Assembly: GCA_003255065.1 (NCBI GenBank)
Contig: QAOA01001603.1
Coordinates: 74,050-138,049, forward strand
DNA length: 64,000 bases
DNA from: Cercis canadensis
Lineage: Eukaryota; Streptophyta; Magnoliopsida; Fabales; Fabaceae
Reading direction: 5' to 3'
Shown: piece after piece, positions 22,385 through 36,384 of the stretch
Layout of the letters: the number at the start of each line of letters is the position of its first letter
Position numbering within the stretch: the stretch's first letter is position 1
Notes under the pieces: generated by a model
What the model was told of the DNA's origin: nothing
Databases searched by the model: none
Seen by the model: the letters and a program-made list of their open reading frames with translations, nothing else
Made by a program: the position numbers and the translations under genes

Positions 22385-25300
22385 TTAAGGTGAACCTGTC
22401 ACTCCGGGGAAGAGTTCTGATATCTTATTGAAGACGTCCATAACCTAAAATGTCAAGAGGGAATGCAATTAGCCCCACATAAAGTCAAGAGGTTTCTCTC
22501 CCACCACATTATGCCTAAATTCTAAGCAAAGAGTAGGAGGAACTGCATGACAAAATTGAACAGCATGCAACTTAGGTGGCAAAACCAAATTCGATATAGC
22601 AAATGTTTCAAGAATGACAAAATTGAAGTCCAAGAAGAATCGGTATACCTCCTTATCATTTTGATATTTAGCAATATTCAATGGGTTCTGTGAACACTGC
22701 AAACCAGAAAATTAAAAAGTCAGAGCTTGAATATGAAACATTAATAGCATACTTAAAGTAGGACATACATCCATGATAGCTGCTTGAACTCTAGGATTTT
22801 GAAATGCCATTGCAACTTCAGGATTGGCCATAATCTTCGAAATGACCTCTTCAGGAGTAAGCCCAATTTGATCTGGTGAAAGTAGCTAGTATAAATTATT
22901 CTCAAACAAGATATGCTTCAATAAAATGTAATGCAAGAAAAACCATAACTTACCAAATTGCTGCTTAACCTCCGGGCTGTTAAGGTCAAAATTTTTTAAG
23001 GTATCCATCATTCGGCCATCCCATTCGCTACTTCCACTCATGTTGTTTCTGAAATCAAACATGCAAAAGTGAGAGGAAGGAGTACTAAATCTTTGCACTC
23101 CAGGAAGATTGTAGACTACTATATTATATAAATATTGCCTAACTGATGCCTACAGTGTGAAACTCGAGGAGGAAATCAAGAATAAAAATGACTTTTTCTA
23201 CAATTACTGATAACTTACTAGATATTACTTTAGATATCATCTCAATGTTATGGTATGCAATGGAATACAATTGCAAGTGAATTCTAACATCAGAGCTTCT
23301 GTAGATACAATTTCTAGGACATGACATTTGGCTTTGAAAAAAAGGAAATCATTATCCAACTGAGGATAAATTTTCCCTTCACCAGAATACTAGTTCCCAT
23401 TGAACGAGTGTCACAAACTAAACAATGCAGGTAAGCATCTCCCTATAAGGTTATTTTTCTAGGAATAGATGGATCCGTGGTATATAACAATGTTGTAGGG
23501 CTAAGAATGGCTACCCAGAAACAGAATCATGTTGAATTATTCGTGAGGAACTTACAGCATTTCTTCCAGTTGTTGACGGTACTGTGGATTCTGCAACATC
23601 CCTATTAAAAGTATCAATATTACAGAAATTATTACTCATTAGGCAATTATAGAAAGATGTCATGTAGTAATTAACATCTAACAGTTGAGAAAGGCAAACA
23701 TGCCTTATGGCCTACAAACTATTTCCAAACAACTTAAACAAGTTCTTCCATTACATGTAACATATGAAAAAGGACATCCAAATAAGTGCATGATATATAG
23801 ACAATACTATCCATGGAAAAGAAAATGAGATCAAATACATTCATTATGGTTACATGATTGACTTCTAGGAAGGTGCTAAACTAAAATATAGTGGATCTTA
23901 TGGATTTTTTATCATTACTCAATAGTAGAACCAAAAGCCAGAACTAAAGTGTTAAGATAGGGAATTACATTTGAAGGTAGTCGGATTCCTCATCTCCTCA
24001 GGTAAATAACTGCATATTGTCCCAAACAAAAGTGAATTTCCCTTGAACAGAAAAAAAATAAACCTAATCTATAAAATAATTTAAACAAGCATGGAAACAA
24101 TACTATATAATTTCCACGGATCAATTACAATGCAAAATGCAGCTAACTTCAATTCCTAGACACTGTCTCTGAGTACTTTGAATACATAGTAATCCTTAAA
24201 TAAGCAAACACAAAACTTGATTCCAAAGTAATCCTAATTTTAGATGGAAATCCTAATTTATTAGAGAATCATAACTTACTAAGCTACTACTAAATACCCT
24301 AATTATATCAGTATTTGAACCATACAATATATGATATAATCCATAATCCAAATAACTACATATATTATACATATTCCTATTCCATACTCCAAATAAAAGC
24401 ATAGATAGGGAATGGAACTATTAACACATCCAATTAGGGAGTATTACAATAGCAAAGATACTACTGGCATCAAATTTTAATATTCCCATCAATATTTGAA
24501 CAAACTTTTCAGATTGAGGAACTATATCTTAGCCATATTAGCCAAAAGAAAATATTTAATAGAACATCATAATCATTAAATTGAAGGAAAGTAATATTAC
24601 GGAAAAACCATCTTTTGGACTGTCGGGTCTTCCATCATTTTCTCCAAAGCGTCCACAGATAAAACTGATTTCCCTGTACAAAAATGAACAAAAGCATACT
24701 TAGGAAATTTGGTTAAACTAAACAGTTCCCATGTAAGCCAAAAATGAACACAACAATAGCCATAAACAAAGAATATGTTTTCTGAAACAGCAACCAAAAA
24801 AAAACAAATATTTTCCAACTGCAGATAATTAAGATTAAATAGACTTCAATCATAGTATCATTGTGACTACAAAACACAGCTTCTAAGAACTAGCACTATT
24901 CCATATAATTATATGATAGTTTCAACCCAAGGACTGGAAATATTTAGCCTCAGTCTAAAAATAAGTCAACACTGCTACTGCTTCCTTCCCCTGTGAGTTC
25001 CCCCCTATTCCTGCCCCAGTATAGAAACCAGTGGCACCCACATTTAAAACAAAAATACATAAATCATTTAAAAATAGAAAATCTTCCACACATAAATGAA
25101 GCAAGAAACACTGATATAACGAGACTGATTTAAAAACATGACAATGCATTTCTTTGGAATTCAGGTCAAAGAGAATTGTATCAAAATTTCAGGGCTTAGG
25201 GCTCTCCCAGTAATAAAGAAAAATTGAAAACAATTTTTCTAATTAAAAAAAAAATTTGAAATAGTTTCAACTGGCTCTTTACTCACCAGTAGATTGAGAC

Positions 25301-28300
25301 CCAAATGAATTGCTGAAATTCTGGTTAGAGGCAGCTCCATTCTGAGAAACCTTCACAGAACTCATGATGATTACCCTTTTATAAATAAATTTAAAAAAGA
25401 AAAAACACAACCAAATTCCTTTGGCAAAAACTTAAAATCCTACAAACTCACTTCGTCTGGAACCTTTGCCACCTTGGATGAACTTGTTTCATTAGCATCT
25501 TTAAAGCTTTCAAATGCACTCTTCTGCACAGTTTCTTCCGGAGAAACATCTACAAAACCTGTAGTAAAAAATTCATTAAGAATTCTGACGGGAAAAGTTT
25601 CATTACTTATACAAGTATTCAAATATGAAAGCTGACATCATCAGGTAGCATTTGTTATAATTTAAATGCTGCAGCACATATCAGCATTTGCCAGTATGAG
25701 TTACTAAGAGACAAACAATTTTGGAGCCAGCATATCAGCATGCAAGCAAGGCCTAGTAAAAAATACAGACATGCATGCATCCAGGAACTACAAGTTCAGG
25801 GGATACAGAAGCTTGAAGATCCCTAACCGCAGCAGTTGGCACAACTAGTGAAGCATTCAATGGCAAGTAGGGCTGCTTGATATTATTCCTAGAGAGATTC
25901 TATGTATCCAAACATCAAATACCCTAAAGACATGGTCTCATGTTCAGCATATGAATATTAATCAACCTTAAATCTTGTCTCTCACATTAGTGGAACTTCA
26001 AACCATTGAAATCTGTGATCCACTTCAAAAGCAAAAAAATAGCAACTGAATGGAATTCAACGTAACTTGAAAAATAAATGAGGGGAAAAGAAAAGAACCA
26101 TACAAAGTCAAGAAATATCCCCTACAAGCATACTGTTCAAATAGATCTCAAAAAGAAAATTTTAGGAAGACTGTAAACTAATATGCATAATATGATGCAC
26201 TAATTAACAGCATGCTGAACTTAAAATACTAATTTGATCTTTTAAAATTGAAAATAACAATTAAGCCTGTTATCCACTACTATATATGTTTATACACTAT
26301 AAATGTATTGTTCAAACTTCAATGAGCATTCATCTGAATGTTTTACATGCTTCGAAAGATGGAGACTAACCATATGATCCCACTAGAAAAAAGGGAAGTA
26401 AAAAAAAAATCTGAGAGGGTGTATGTGTTATAAGATTAAACTCCAAAAGCTAAATTGTTAATCAAATGGAAATATAACACCAAAAACAAAACAAAATAAA
26501 AAAGGAGGTGAAAATTGAAACCTTGACATGGAGAAATCAGAGGGATAGATTTTTTGTTAGACAACATGTCATCTTCATCCCCTACCAAAAGACATCACAG
26601 ACATACATGTAAAATCATTTATCTCAAATGATTGGTTCATTGTTGTATCCGCCGCTCATCTTTTTCATATATCTGAGTGGAATATTGATCAATAAGAATT
26701 TCAAGTCAAAACTTGTCTAAAGTGGACCTCTATGAACCAAAAAGACTCTTTTTACTTTCCAGTCTATACTGACTAACTTACTCAGCAAGTGATATTCAGA
26801 TACAAGAGAGTCATTGTTTTATCCTTGTTGAAGTACGGTTAAACATTTAAAGCATCAAAATCAAATGTATACTTGACAAGTGTTCAAAATTCAGCAATTC
26901 AACCCAAAAATAAATGATCCACTCTGACCATGGAGTTTATAAATGCCTGAGAATTCTACAAAAACCCATTAACCAGACAAAAAGTAAATCCAAAAAGCTT
27001 GGGCATAGTTCATTTTACCTAAATCTATACCTCCTGGTGAACTTATATATTCACCGGATTATGAAATTCAGAAGCAATAAGTATAATCCAATTAAACAAC
27101 TAAAAAGAAATGGAGTGTTAAGCAGAGATTATCTGTTACCAATTTTTTTGGTTTCTGTCTTTACTTCTGTTTCTTCTTTGACATCAGTGGCTGGGGATGC
27201 TTCTACTTTTGTCGCAGGTACATCTACTGTGACTGCAGATTGAAACACACCTGATGACGAAGGTGCTTGAGATTGAGGTGCACCTGGAAAAGTAGAAGGT
27301 GCAGCAGGCCCTGATGTTGAAGGCATCGGAAATGGATAAGATGATCCAGGCGAAAAGGCAGCATTATTAAATGGGCTGCTTTGTGGATTCATCTGACCCA
27401 TCATGGTCTTGAAAGCTTGTTGCATTGCATATTTCTGAATGAAGAACAGAAGATATATGTTACAAAAAGAAGGTAAAGAAAAGGTTAAAGGTTTATTATT
27501 ATAGTGCTAAAGTCCCTGACAAAATCCATGAAGAAAGAGGTTAGACAGAACTCTTAATAATATAACAAATTGACAAGGAAATACAGACAAGGAAAGATGG
27601 TATCCTAAACACTATTCATATTCAAATGGAGACAAACCAAAATTGCAAATTAAGTCAAAATTCCAGAAAGTTGTATAGTTACTATAGAGTCAATGATAAG
27701 CAATAAAAACCAACTTAGACCAATCATACTATTAGGCTCAAAACTGATATATAAATAAGTTTATGCAGTTCTCCCTACCCATCTAAATTAGAAAGATGAA
27801 TATGGAGTCACCAGCATTAAATAGTAAAACCTAGAGTTCCTTTCACCCATTTTGAAGGTCTACCTTCTTATATTTGTCAATTAAAGACTGGTCATCCAAG
27901 TTACATATATCCAAGAAAAATAGCATGTCAAGCAGGCCAAGCTGAGGTGTGACTCATCGATTTCATAAAACAGATACGGCAAGTGTTTTTATATTTTATG
28001 TCTCTGTTTCTAGAAATGTTGACAACCATTCATGGGCATACATTCGTTTGCACTCACATGTACTCCTATTAAGAACCACAGAGACCTAATATAGAGAATT
28101 CATAGGAAATATATGAGCACCTCAAAAATGAATTTAATAAGCTAGAATTCAAACAATAGGTGAATTGTAGATGAAACAGACATGCATATACATCCACAGA
28201 AACATTTAATAGATTGATCTGTTTTTCTATTTATGGATTTGGTAAGCACACAAATCACACCCTGCCATCTGAGTCCTTTCTAGAATATTGATGATTACTT

Positions 28301-30070
28301 AATAAGCAAATAGAACTACAAATTGGCACACATGTAAACATCCCTCAGAGTTAAATTCTCACCGTTATGACTTATTTGTTTCATTTTGGAAGGACAAGGA
28401 TATTCTGAAAGGAACCTATTGACAGAGATCTGTGACATCAAGAATATCCATAAAACAAAAAACAAAAAACAAAAAAAAAATTCCACAAGTAAATGGAAGC
28501 TTGAAAACATTAAAGACATATTTGTTAAAATATCATACACCCATAGTTACAATGAAACTCAAAAGCACCAGCCTGTACCATGCATTGCAAGCAAGTGACA
28601 CTCACCTTTAATCTTGTAGCGACCTGCAAAACAGTCAATTTGTTAAACATACAGCAAAGAAAAGCCTAATTGATATGTGTAAAGCACATATGTGATCATA
28701 GTTCTCACCCATGAAAATAGTGCTGATAGCCCGACACCAACGCCAATCCAGAAGAGAGGTGATCCTCTAGAAACATAGTGAATAAATAAGGATGCAAACT
28801 TTTAAGCAAAACATAATCAAGGGGGAAAAAAAAGGGACTCCTTAAGAATCCTGTAATACTTTCACAAATGTCTAAAAATCCCTTTCCCCACTAGAATGAT
28901 TTATGAGTAAAAGTAAAATAACAATGAACAGAAGGAGAAAGAGAAAACTGTAAATGATTACATAGTTGAAGACGGAGGTGGTACTGATAGTTGTGGGTTA
29001 ACTCCAATCGATGTTGTTTCTTGACTACTTGAAGAAGAAATACGAGCAAAACAGTCCACTTTCAGCCTCTCCTGCACTGTATTCCAATCACATCTTACTT
29101 ATGCCTCATAAAAGTTAAAACGAAAAAATATTGAGAGATATTCTATTTGTTCCCACTCCAGCATCATATGGCAAATATTCATTAATAACAAAAGAGAGAA
29201 GGGGAAAGATAAACATACATCAAGTCTATGTACTTTGTAGCATAGAAAGCATATACACATAAAAACTATATCACTTTTTGTCCAACACAGTATCAGAACC
29301 AAATTAAACATGTCTCAGCTGCATTTTAAACAGCTGCTAATGCAATAGACAAAAGACATCCCCCAATCCCGAACCAGAAAATTTTGAACGTAACTCCACT
29401 CTTCATGGATCATGATGACCCATTTACAGATACTGAGTGCTTTAACAAAATTGATATCTATCACTTTTTTATACAGTGCAATATCCAACTCACACAGCCA
29501 GCTGGGCAGAATTCATCACAAATTTCTTGTGAGTTACTGAAAACTTAAACCCTGGCAGATCTCAATATAGCAGACAAAGGGTTCTGCTTTCACTCTCTAA
29601 TCATTAGGCGATTGTAACTTCCTACTCGCACGCAAGAAGTACTAAAACTCAACTGTCAATCCAATTTAATGCAATTCAACTGTAAAGATTATAAAACAAA
29701 GCATCACCAATACTTGAATAATAACACTTCATAAGAATCTAACGGTACCTAGTTACTCTGATAAGTAAAACTTCTGTAAACACAGAATATTTCAGGAAAA
29801 AAAATAGAATAAGAAATGAATCAAACAAACAGAGAGACAGTTGAAAATATTACCAGATTTTGGGTTTTGTTGGGGTTTAGCCGCAGCTCGGATAACAAGG
29901 GAGCGAGAGGGAGCAGAAACGGAGTATTTGGAATAAGGGGGCGCAATTATGGTCCTTCCAAAATAAAAGGGGTTTCTTCTGAAGACGTCTCTAGTTGCGT
30001 TTCTTGGAGAACAATGTGCCAACAACGTAGATTTTGGGGAAGATATTAGGGTTAGATTGAGGTTGTCCAT
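22385..30070 (-). CDS. TIC40: TIC40, chloroplast inner-envelope import co-chaperone
   Basis: Fourteen exons (minus strand) join in frame to 446 aa: 30070-29854, 29076-28962, 28766-28709, 28623-28606, 27434-27140, 25558-25452, 25350-25287, 24673-24601, 24009-23969, 23601-23556, 23048-22954, 22872-22769, 22696-22649 and 22444-22385. Known Tic40 proteins have 436-447 aa. Residues 1-70 form a Ser/Arg-rich transit peptide. A membrane span lies at about 115-133 (PLFWIGVGVGLSALFSW). A Met/Pro-rich stromal region starts MQQAFKTMMGQMNPQ. Two STI1/Hop-like regions follow: MMEDPTVQKMVFPYLPEEM (about 302-320) and NPEVAMAFQNPRVQAAIMD (about 393-411). Tic40 sits in the inner envelope and organises Hsp93 with Tic110 during protein import; the STI1 region stimulates Hsp93. 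Exon 4 is an 18-nt micro-exon. The exon 7 acceptor (aag before GTTTCTCAG) is the least certain border. Introns are unusually long for the coding length. Confidence 0.93.
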
Positions 30071-30829
30071 CTTCTTCTGATTTTCAAGCTATGAAGCCCG
30101 AAAAACAGAAAAACTTTGAAAAAAAAAATAAAGTGAAACTGCAAAATTCAGCAGGAGTTAAAAGTAAAGGGTTGGAAAATCTGGGAAATTTCAAAACTTT
30201 CCGGAGTTTGCTATCTGGGGAATTGAACTTTCAATTGATTCAGCGACGTGAAGGAGGAAGAGAGGGAGCGGCAAGCCACAGAAGGAATTGATTGTATACT
30301 ATCACTGTGTGAGTAGTTTAGGCTCACTGGTGGTGTGGTCGGGGATATGTTAAAAGTAAAACCTCAAACATAACGTTTTTAACAAACGAAAATTGCATTG
30401 TTGCCCTTGGACTTCGGCATCCTTTTTTCTACTTTCTTTTAACCGTTGCAAGGTACGGGTAGGTACGGTAATTTTTTTAAAAATTAAGTACCACGTTTTA
30501 TATATATATACATCAAATAGAATAAATAATTTTAAAATTCTCAAACATTAAAAAAATTAATCATTAATTTTTAATTAATAAGTATTAAATATTAACTCAA
30601 TACAAATTATCAATCAAAATTTAAATCATAACATTATTAATTTAATCATTTCTATCACTACTATTACCAATGATTACAATTTTTATCTTAGGTTCATCAA
30701 GTGATAAGTTAATAATTTTAAGACTATCAACTTCATCAAATAGCTCTCAATTATCTACAACAACATTTCAATTTTTTGTGTCTCCTATTAAATATTTGTC
30801 ATTTTTTCTTGACAAAAAATAAAGATTTG
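30071..30829. other. TIC40 leader and AT-rich spacer
   Basis: The first 200-250 bp are probably TIC40 5' leader and promoter on the minus strand. The rest is very AT-rich, with a short TA microsatellite near 30500-30511. I see no gene. Confidence 0.45.
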
Positions 30830-32420
30830 TATAAACAAATATTAAATATTCAGCTCTTCAAAGACTTATCAAGTTTCTCTTCATTGAATAAATAAAGGAG
30901 TATGTACTCTAGTTTCTTTCACAGTAAGATAATGAACATGGTTAGCCAAGAAACTTCAAAGCAAGTGCTTGGAATAAAAGGGCAGCAGCCCCATAATTAT
31001 TTCACCAAACTTTTTGTTTCAATCTCCTTCTATCTTTAATGGATTGAGGGTAAGAAAAAATTTTAAAATTTCTAGAGAAATTAGAGAATTCATTGTGCAC
31101 CCTTATTAAATGCTCATTACTTTGAAAGGCCTATTCATCTCTTTGGATATTTCATTGTCCCGATGTGGAGCAACTCTGTTTGGTGTTTCACTAAGTCATT
31201 TCTCATTATAATACCTACATATTATGGAGAAAAAAATTGAATCTATATATCTCAATGCTTANAAAAAAAAAAAAAAAAGTTAAAAAATTAAATAAAAATT
31301 GATATAAAATTTAGCTAGGATTTAGTGAGTGAGTCAAGCAATGCAATGGTAAACAACTCTTTATCTAACGACCAATAAGTATTTCATACACCACATCATA
31401 AAAGGATTACTGGTTATGTAATTGCTTTCCTTCATGTCTATATATAGTTGTATTAACTTCTCTAATAATAGAATCTTTTAAACCATAAATCAAATGCAAT
31501 ATAGGCTTATCAGTATCACAAAGTCGAAGCATTTCATAGATAGTTCTAGTAAAAGAAAAGATATAGTCGACTTTATCCTACCAAACTTCATCTAAAAGAG
31601 TTCCTCACACATATCTAACATTTCCAACATCATCATTTTTATAATTAGTCCATTGATCACTAATGATCATGTTCTGGAGAGCACATTTTATAAGTTTTAG
31701 CCTTTTGAGCATCACAATGGTTGAAACAAATTTTGTTTTAGCAATGACCAACAATTTCAAATGCACAAATACATTAAATATAGATAGCCTCTTTGAATGA
31801 TTCATGATAAATTTTCTAATAAACATATCATCCTCAATACCTTGAGTGATTCAATGACACAGATTATAAGCATTCTCATTTTTTTCCATATGTTTAAGAG
31901 CACAAATATTATTCAATGCAATATTTAATGTATGCACCATATAAGAGATCCAAAATATGGATAGTTATTCAACTTCAATAATTAAACCAATAGCCTTACA
32001 AACTGGGACATTGTTAGTGATAATTTACACCACATTGTTTTGGTCAACCTCCTGAATTACAAATCTTATCAATTGAGCAATATAATTTTTATCTTTATAT
32101 TCTGTAGAACCATCAATAACTCTAAAAAAACATAAGATCACCATCAGAAGCAGCCATAAAATTAATTAGTAGCATCCTTTGAACATCAGTCCACCCATTA
32201 TTCACTATATTTAACCATTTCTCCTTTCAAATCTCTTTAATTGGTAGTATTAATCTCTTAACATTTGTCATCTCTCTTTGCTACAAAGTAATTCTTAATG
32301 CATTGTAACCAAGAGGCACAAAATCAAAAATAATGTTATTTGTACACATTTAAAATGCATTTATGTAATGAATATTACGTGCGAGATTAAAAGACAAACG
32401 AGTTGAATAAGACATAATAA
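30830..32420 (-). pseudogene. Decayed hAT transposase relic (DUF659 type)
   Basis: Reading the minus strand from about 32420 downward, pieces of a hAT transposase of the DUF659 type appear in order: SFNLARNIHYINAF, FVPLGYNALRITL, NGWTDVQRMLLINFMAASDG, VIDGSTEYKDKNYIAQLI, VHTLNIALNNICALK, the 73-codon open frame at 31605-31826 (with VIAKTKFVSTIVMLKRLKL and MIISDQWTNYKNDDVG), then VDYIFSFTRTIYEMLRLCDTDK and VAPHRDNEISKEMN. Stops and frame shifts break every block, so no full protein can be made. The C-terminal dimerisation region is barely recognisable near 30830-31000. An N lies at 31262. I did not find the element's terminal repeats. Confidence 0.75.
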
Positions 32421-33107
32421 CATTGCTTTATTGTTTTGGTGCAATAGAGCTTTCAACCCAAAAAGAAGGGAAAGAAAGAAGGGGGGAGGTGGGGGGAAAA
32501 GAATTCATGGCAAAAGAAAAGTAATAATTATTGTTATCTAAATATTTGAAAAGTCAAGTCCTATTGATTATATTATTTATATACAATTATGTCTAACTAT
32601 TAAAAATATGACAATAAACATTACCAAATAAAATTATGTGACAATAAATGTATTATTATTTTTTATTTTTTTGGTAATAAAAAATAACATTGCTTTATTT
32701 ATAAAAGAGATGATTAAATATTTTGACTTCAAATTGACCACATACTTAATAACATTGGTTGTAATCACTCAAATTAAAACTTACAGATAAATATATTACT
32801 AATTTTTAATTATTAAACATGTGACATTAAATATGCACAAATCCTTATATTTTTCTTATAGACTTTGTCAAAATATATTAATTGATTTTTTGCTAATTTT
32901 GTATTTATGGACTTGTTTGCAAATATGCTTGAACATTTTTTCCTCTTTGCAAAAACTACGTATTTCACCCAAATATGGGTTCAAGTTTCGTAACAGGTGG
33001 ATTCTATTCTGCCTCACGTGTGGCTAAAAACGAAAAAAAAATTGGGAGTTTAATTTCTTAACTAGGTAGACTGCATCCGTGGTTGTTTGATTCCATGATC
33101 CATAATC
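32421..33107. other. AT-rich spacer upstream of the dioxygenase gene
   Basis: Very AT-rich sequence with short open frames only. The last 150 bp or so should include the promoter and leader of the dioxygenase gene. A G-rich purine tract lies near 32456-32500. No feature can be supported. Confidence 0.4.
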
Positions 33108-33161
33108 TTGTTCCGTTCTGTACTATCCTCATCTCTCTGTGACTCTAACCGTATTCCCCAA

Positions 33162-35808
33162 ATGGAAGTAGCCGGCGAACGCATCAGAGTCCAAGCTCTA
33201 GCTCAATCGGGTCTATCTCAGGTTCCGACCCAATACATTCAACCCCCTCAGAACCGACCCGTTCATAATAGCCCACCCACCGCCGCAACCTCCTCAAGCT
33301 CCGGCGATCACAGTTTTCCCTATACTGATGCCGATATTCCGGTTATCGATCTGTTCGGGTTCGACCCTAATTACATGGGCCCGGTTCGGGAATCAATTGG
33401 GAGGGTGTGCCGGGAATGGGGCGCCTTTCATGTCAAAAACCACGGCGTCCCGGTGACTCTTCTCGATGACATCAGGCGCGTAGGTCTCACTTTCTTCAAC
33501 GACTGTCCTATCCCGGAGAAGCTCCGATACGCCTGCGATTCCAGCTCCGCCGCCACGGAAGGCTACGGGAGCCGGATGCTCGTCAGCTCGGAACAGCAGC
33601 AAAACGACACCGTCCAGGTCTTGGATTGGAGGGACTACTTCGATCACCATACATTTCCCCTTTCTCGTCGCAACCCCTCTCGCTGGCCCCAGTTTCCTTC
33701 TGATTACAGAGAAGTGGTGGCTAAGTACAGTGATGAGATGAAGGTTCTGGCTCAGAAATTGTTGGCCTTGATCTCTGAAAGCTTAGGCTTGAGGTCCTCT
33801 TGCATTGAAGAAGCAGTTGGGGATTTCTACCAGAACATAACTATCAGCTATTACCCTCCATGTCCTCAACCTGAACTGACTCTTGGTCTGCAAGCTCACT
33901 CTGATATGGGTGCCATTACACTTTTGATCCAAGATGATGTTAGGGGACTTCAGGTTCTAAAGGATGGGGACAAATGGGTCACTGTGCAGCCTCTTTCAGA
34001 TGCCATTCTTGTTCTACTGGCTGACCAAACTGAGGTAACCATCAATTAATCTCCCTCATTTTATTTGACTATGCATTAATTTAATGTTTTGGTACCGTTT
34101 GAAGTAATTAGAATCAGAATGACTCCTGGACTAATCAGTATTAGCTATTGAGAAGTAATTTGGCTAAATAGTATATCAAACTGTATCTGGCTCTGGCCTT
34201 TTTTCAATGTGCTGTGTAGAGAGTTAAAAGCAGTTTTTCTTTTCAGCAAAGCATGTTTAGGTGCCTTTTACTGAAGCATTTCTTGAAAAATTTGAAATTT
34301 CTAAGCACGGGTAAACAGGCTCTTGGTCATCTTCTTGATGGAAATTTTTGTTCTTTTTTCTAGTTAAGTAGGTTATTCATATGATTGGGACCAGAAAAAC
34401 AGGGCTATAATATGCTTAATCTATGCTGTGCATGGAGACACCCTCTTGTTCAAAGGTTGTTGGCTGCTTGTCATTGGCCATATTAAATCATAAAGCAAAA
34501 TGATTACTTGAAGTTACGGAGGGAGCATGACAAAGTAATTTATGTAATCAGGAGGAATGGATGCCAATATGCTCCAAAGTCTTCTCTTTTGTTAGATTTT
34601 GTTTTCTTTTCATCTAGGGCTGTCTAAATGGAAAATATGTAGGATGAGCTTTTTGAACTGATTATTAAGGTCAGGGACTCAGTCATATGTGGATTACATG
34701 GTGGTCCAGTCTAACACCAGAGCAAAAACTTAGCAGCCTCTTAATCTCCAAAGCTGCAACCTTTAGACCCTTATGAATCCATTATTTGGTTTCTTAATTT
34801 TATCTGCCTATTTTGTTGCAACCTTCATCAAATGTTCTTTCCAGGTGGATCCAGATTGAAAATGCTTTCTTTGTTGGAATCAGTAATAAATTAAGGTCAG
34901 AATTTGGGTTAGTATTTAAACCATTCTTTGAGATGTGATGTAATGATCTCCGCATTTAGCTGTTGCTATTTGAGATGTGGTGATCCTTAATCTACCTCAT
35001 GTATTGCACTGATGTGCTGTTCTGTGCTGAGGGATTTGGGAAAGTAATTTCAAGGATTATGTAGCACAGTCTCTGTGAGGACTTGCTGGTAAATGTGCCT
35101 GAACTAGTCTGAATGTTGACTGAGGCCTGAGTAAATTTGTTGGTTTCTTGGACAAAAATGAGTATCAGAATCCACCCCCCACCCTTTTTTCCCCTTTGTT
35201 TGATTGCTACATTACTTCCCTTTATACTATATTACCATGTCTTTTGATTGATTATATATGTAAAGACCATAAATGCTAAAGACCAAGAAAAGTATGTTGA
35301 ATAAGAGATCTCCTTCTCCTTGGTTTTTGAATATTCAGTATCCGGTAAAGTACCTTTTCTTATTCACCATTTTCCATGTTGCAAGTGTTCTACAATGTAG
35401 TTACTTAACTGTGGATTGCAATGTTGTGATTTGTGTATGTTTTTCTGCTAAAACATTCACTAATGAAAGCGAAGTATTACCGAAGTTAGTTTTATTTGAA
35501 CAAGAGCAACATGTGATATTATGCAATTTCTTCTTTAACTAAAATTCACTTGGCTTCAGATTATAACAAACGGGAGGTACAGGAGCTGCGAGCATAGGGC
35601 CATTACTAATTCCAATCGGGCAAGGCTCTCTGTGGCAACATTTCATGACCCTGCTAAAACAGTCAAGATCTCCCCTGCTTCTGAACTGGTTAATGAATCG
35701 TCACCTGCTAAATACCGGGGAGTTGTTTATGGAGACTATGTGTCGTCATGGTATACCAAAGGTCCCGAAGGAAAACGAAATCTTGACTCACTTCTCCTGG
35801 ATTCTTAG
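33162..35808 (+). CDS. 2-oxoglutarate/Fe(II)-dependent dioxygenase (DOXC class)
   Basis: Two exons, 33162-34034 and 35560-35808, give 373 aa, near the usual 350-370. The frame is also open from an ATG at 33108, adding 18 residues; I prefer 33162 because RVQALAQSGLSQVP is near the usual N-terminus of the family. The N-terminal DIOX_N domain contains IPVIDLFG and EWGAFHVKNHGV. The catalytic double-stranded beta-helix carries the iron ligands H246 and D248 (LQAHSDMG) and H303 (EHRAITN), and the 2-oxoglutarate-binding R313 and S315 (RARLSVATF). These enzymes hydroxylate or desaturate hormones and specialised metabolites, typically in the cytosol. It resembles the jasmonate-induced-oxygenase/LDOX-like part of the family, but the substrate cannot be read from sequence. 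The single long intron (1.5 kb) lies between the HxD pair and the distal His. Confidence 0.9.
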
Positions 35809-36384
35809 GCTGTCATGTTTTTTCACCCGGCCTCAATGCTAATTGCTTCAACTTTGTATGTATTTGATTCAACATATATCCCATAGTGGGAATCACTAGT
35901 TACAAATTTGCTATGGTTTGCCATTGTCACTCGAACAGTGACAGTACTCACAGGAAGGGGGAGTTGTATCTTGACAATTCTTTGAAGAAAAACAAATAAA
36001 AAGAATTTGAATAATCACGAGTTTTGGATCTAACATTCCAAATAGTTTTTTTTTTTTTGTTTAATTTATTTTGGCTAATATTACATTGCAAGGTTATTTA
36101 GTTACTAATCTTTCTGACACAGCATGCTTTAGTGCTGGTTTTTAAAACTTTTATCCCAAACTTTGTAAGCGTACTCGTTTTACAATTGAATTCCTTAGAG
36201 TAAAATAACAAGTACAGAAAATAGAGAATTGTCATTAACATAACCAAAGATCATCTTTACAGCACAAAGGTACGCAGAAGAAAGTAGATATATGCCCACC
36301 AAATGTTCTACAAAATTCCTAAAAGACTTTCTCCGCAGGTCCCTAATCCTAAGCACATCGCAACATAGAAAATGAATAATAGAA
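35809..36384. other. Convergent 3' regions of dioxygenase and dUTPase genes
   Basis: The two flanking genes converge here, so most of this is expected to be 3' untranslated sequence. A run of T occurs near 36047-36058. No other feature was seen. Confidence 0.45.
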
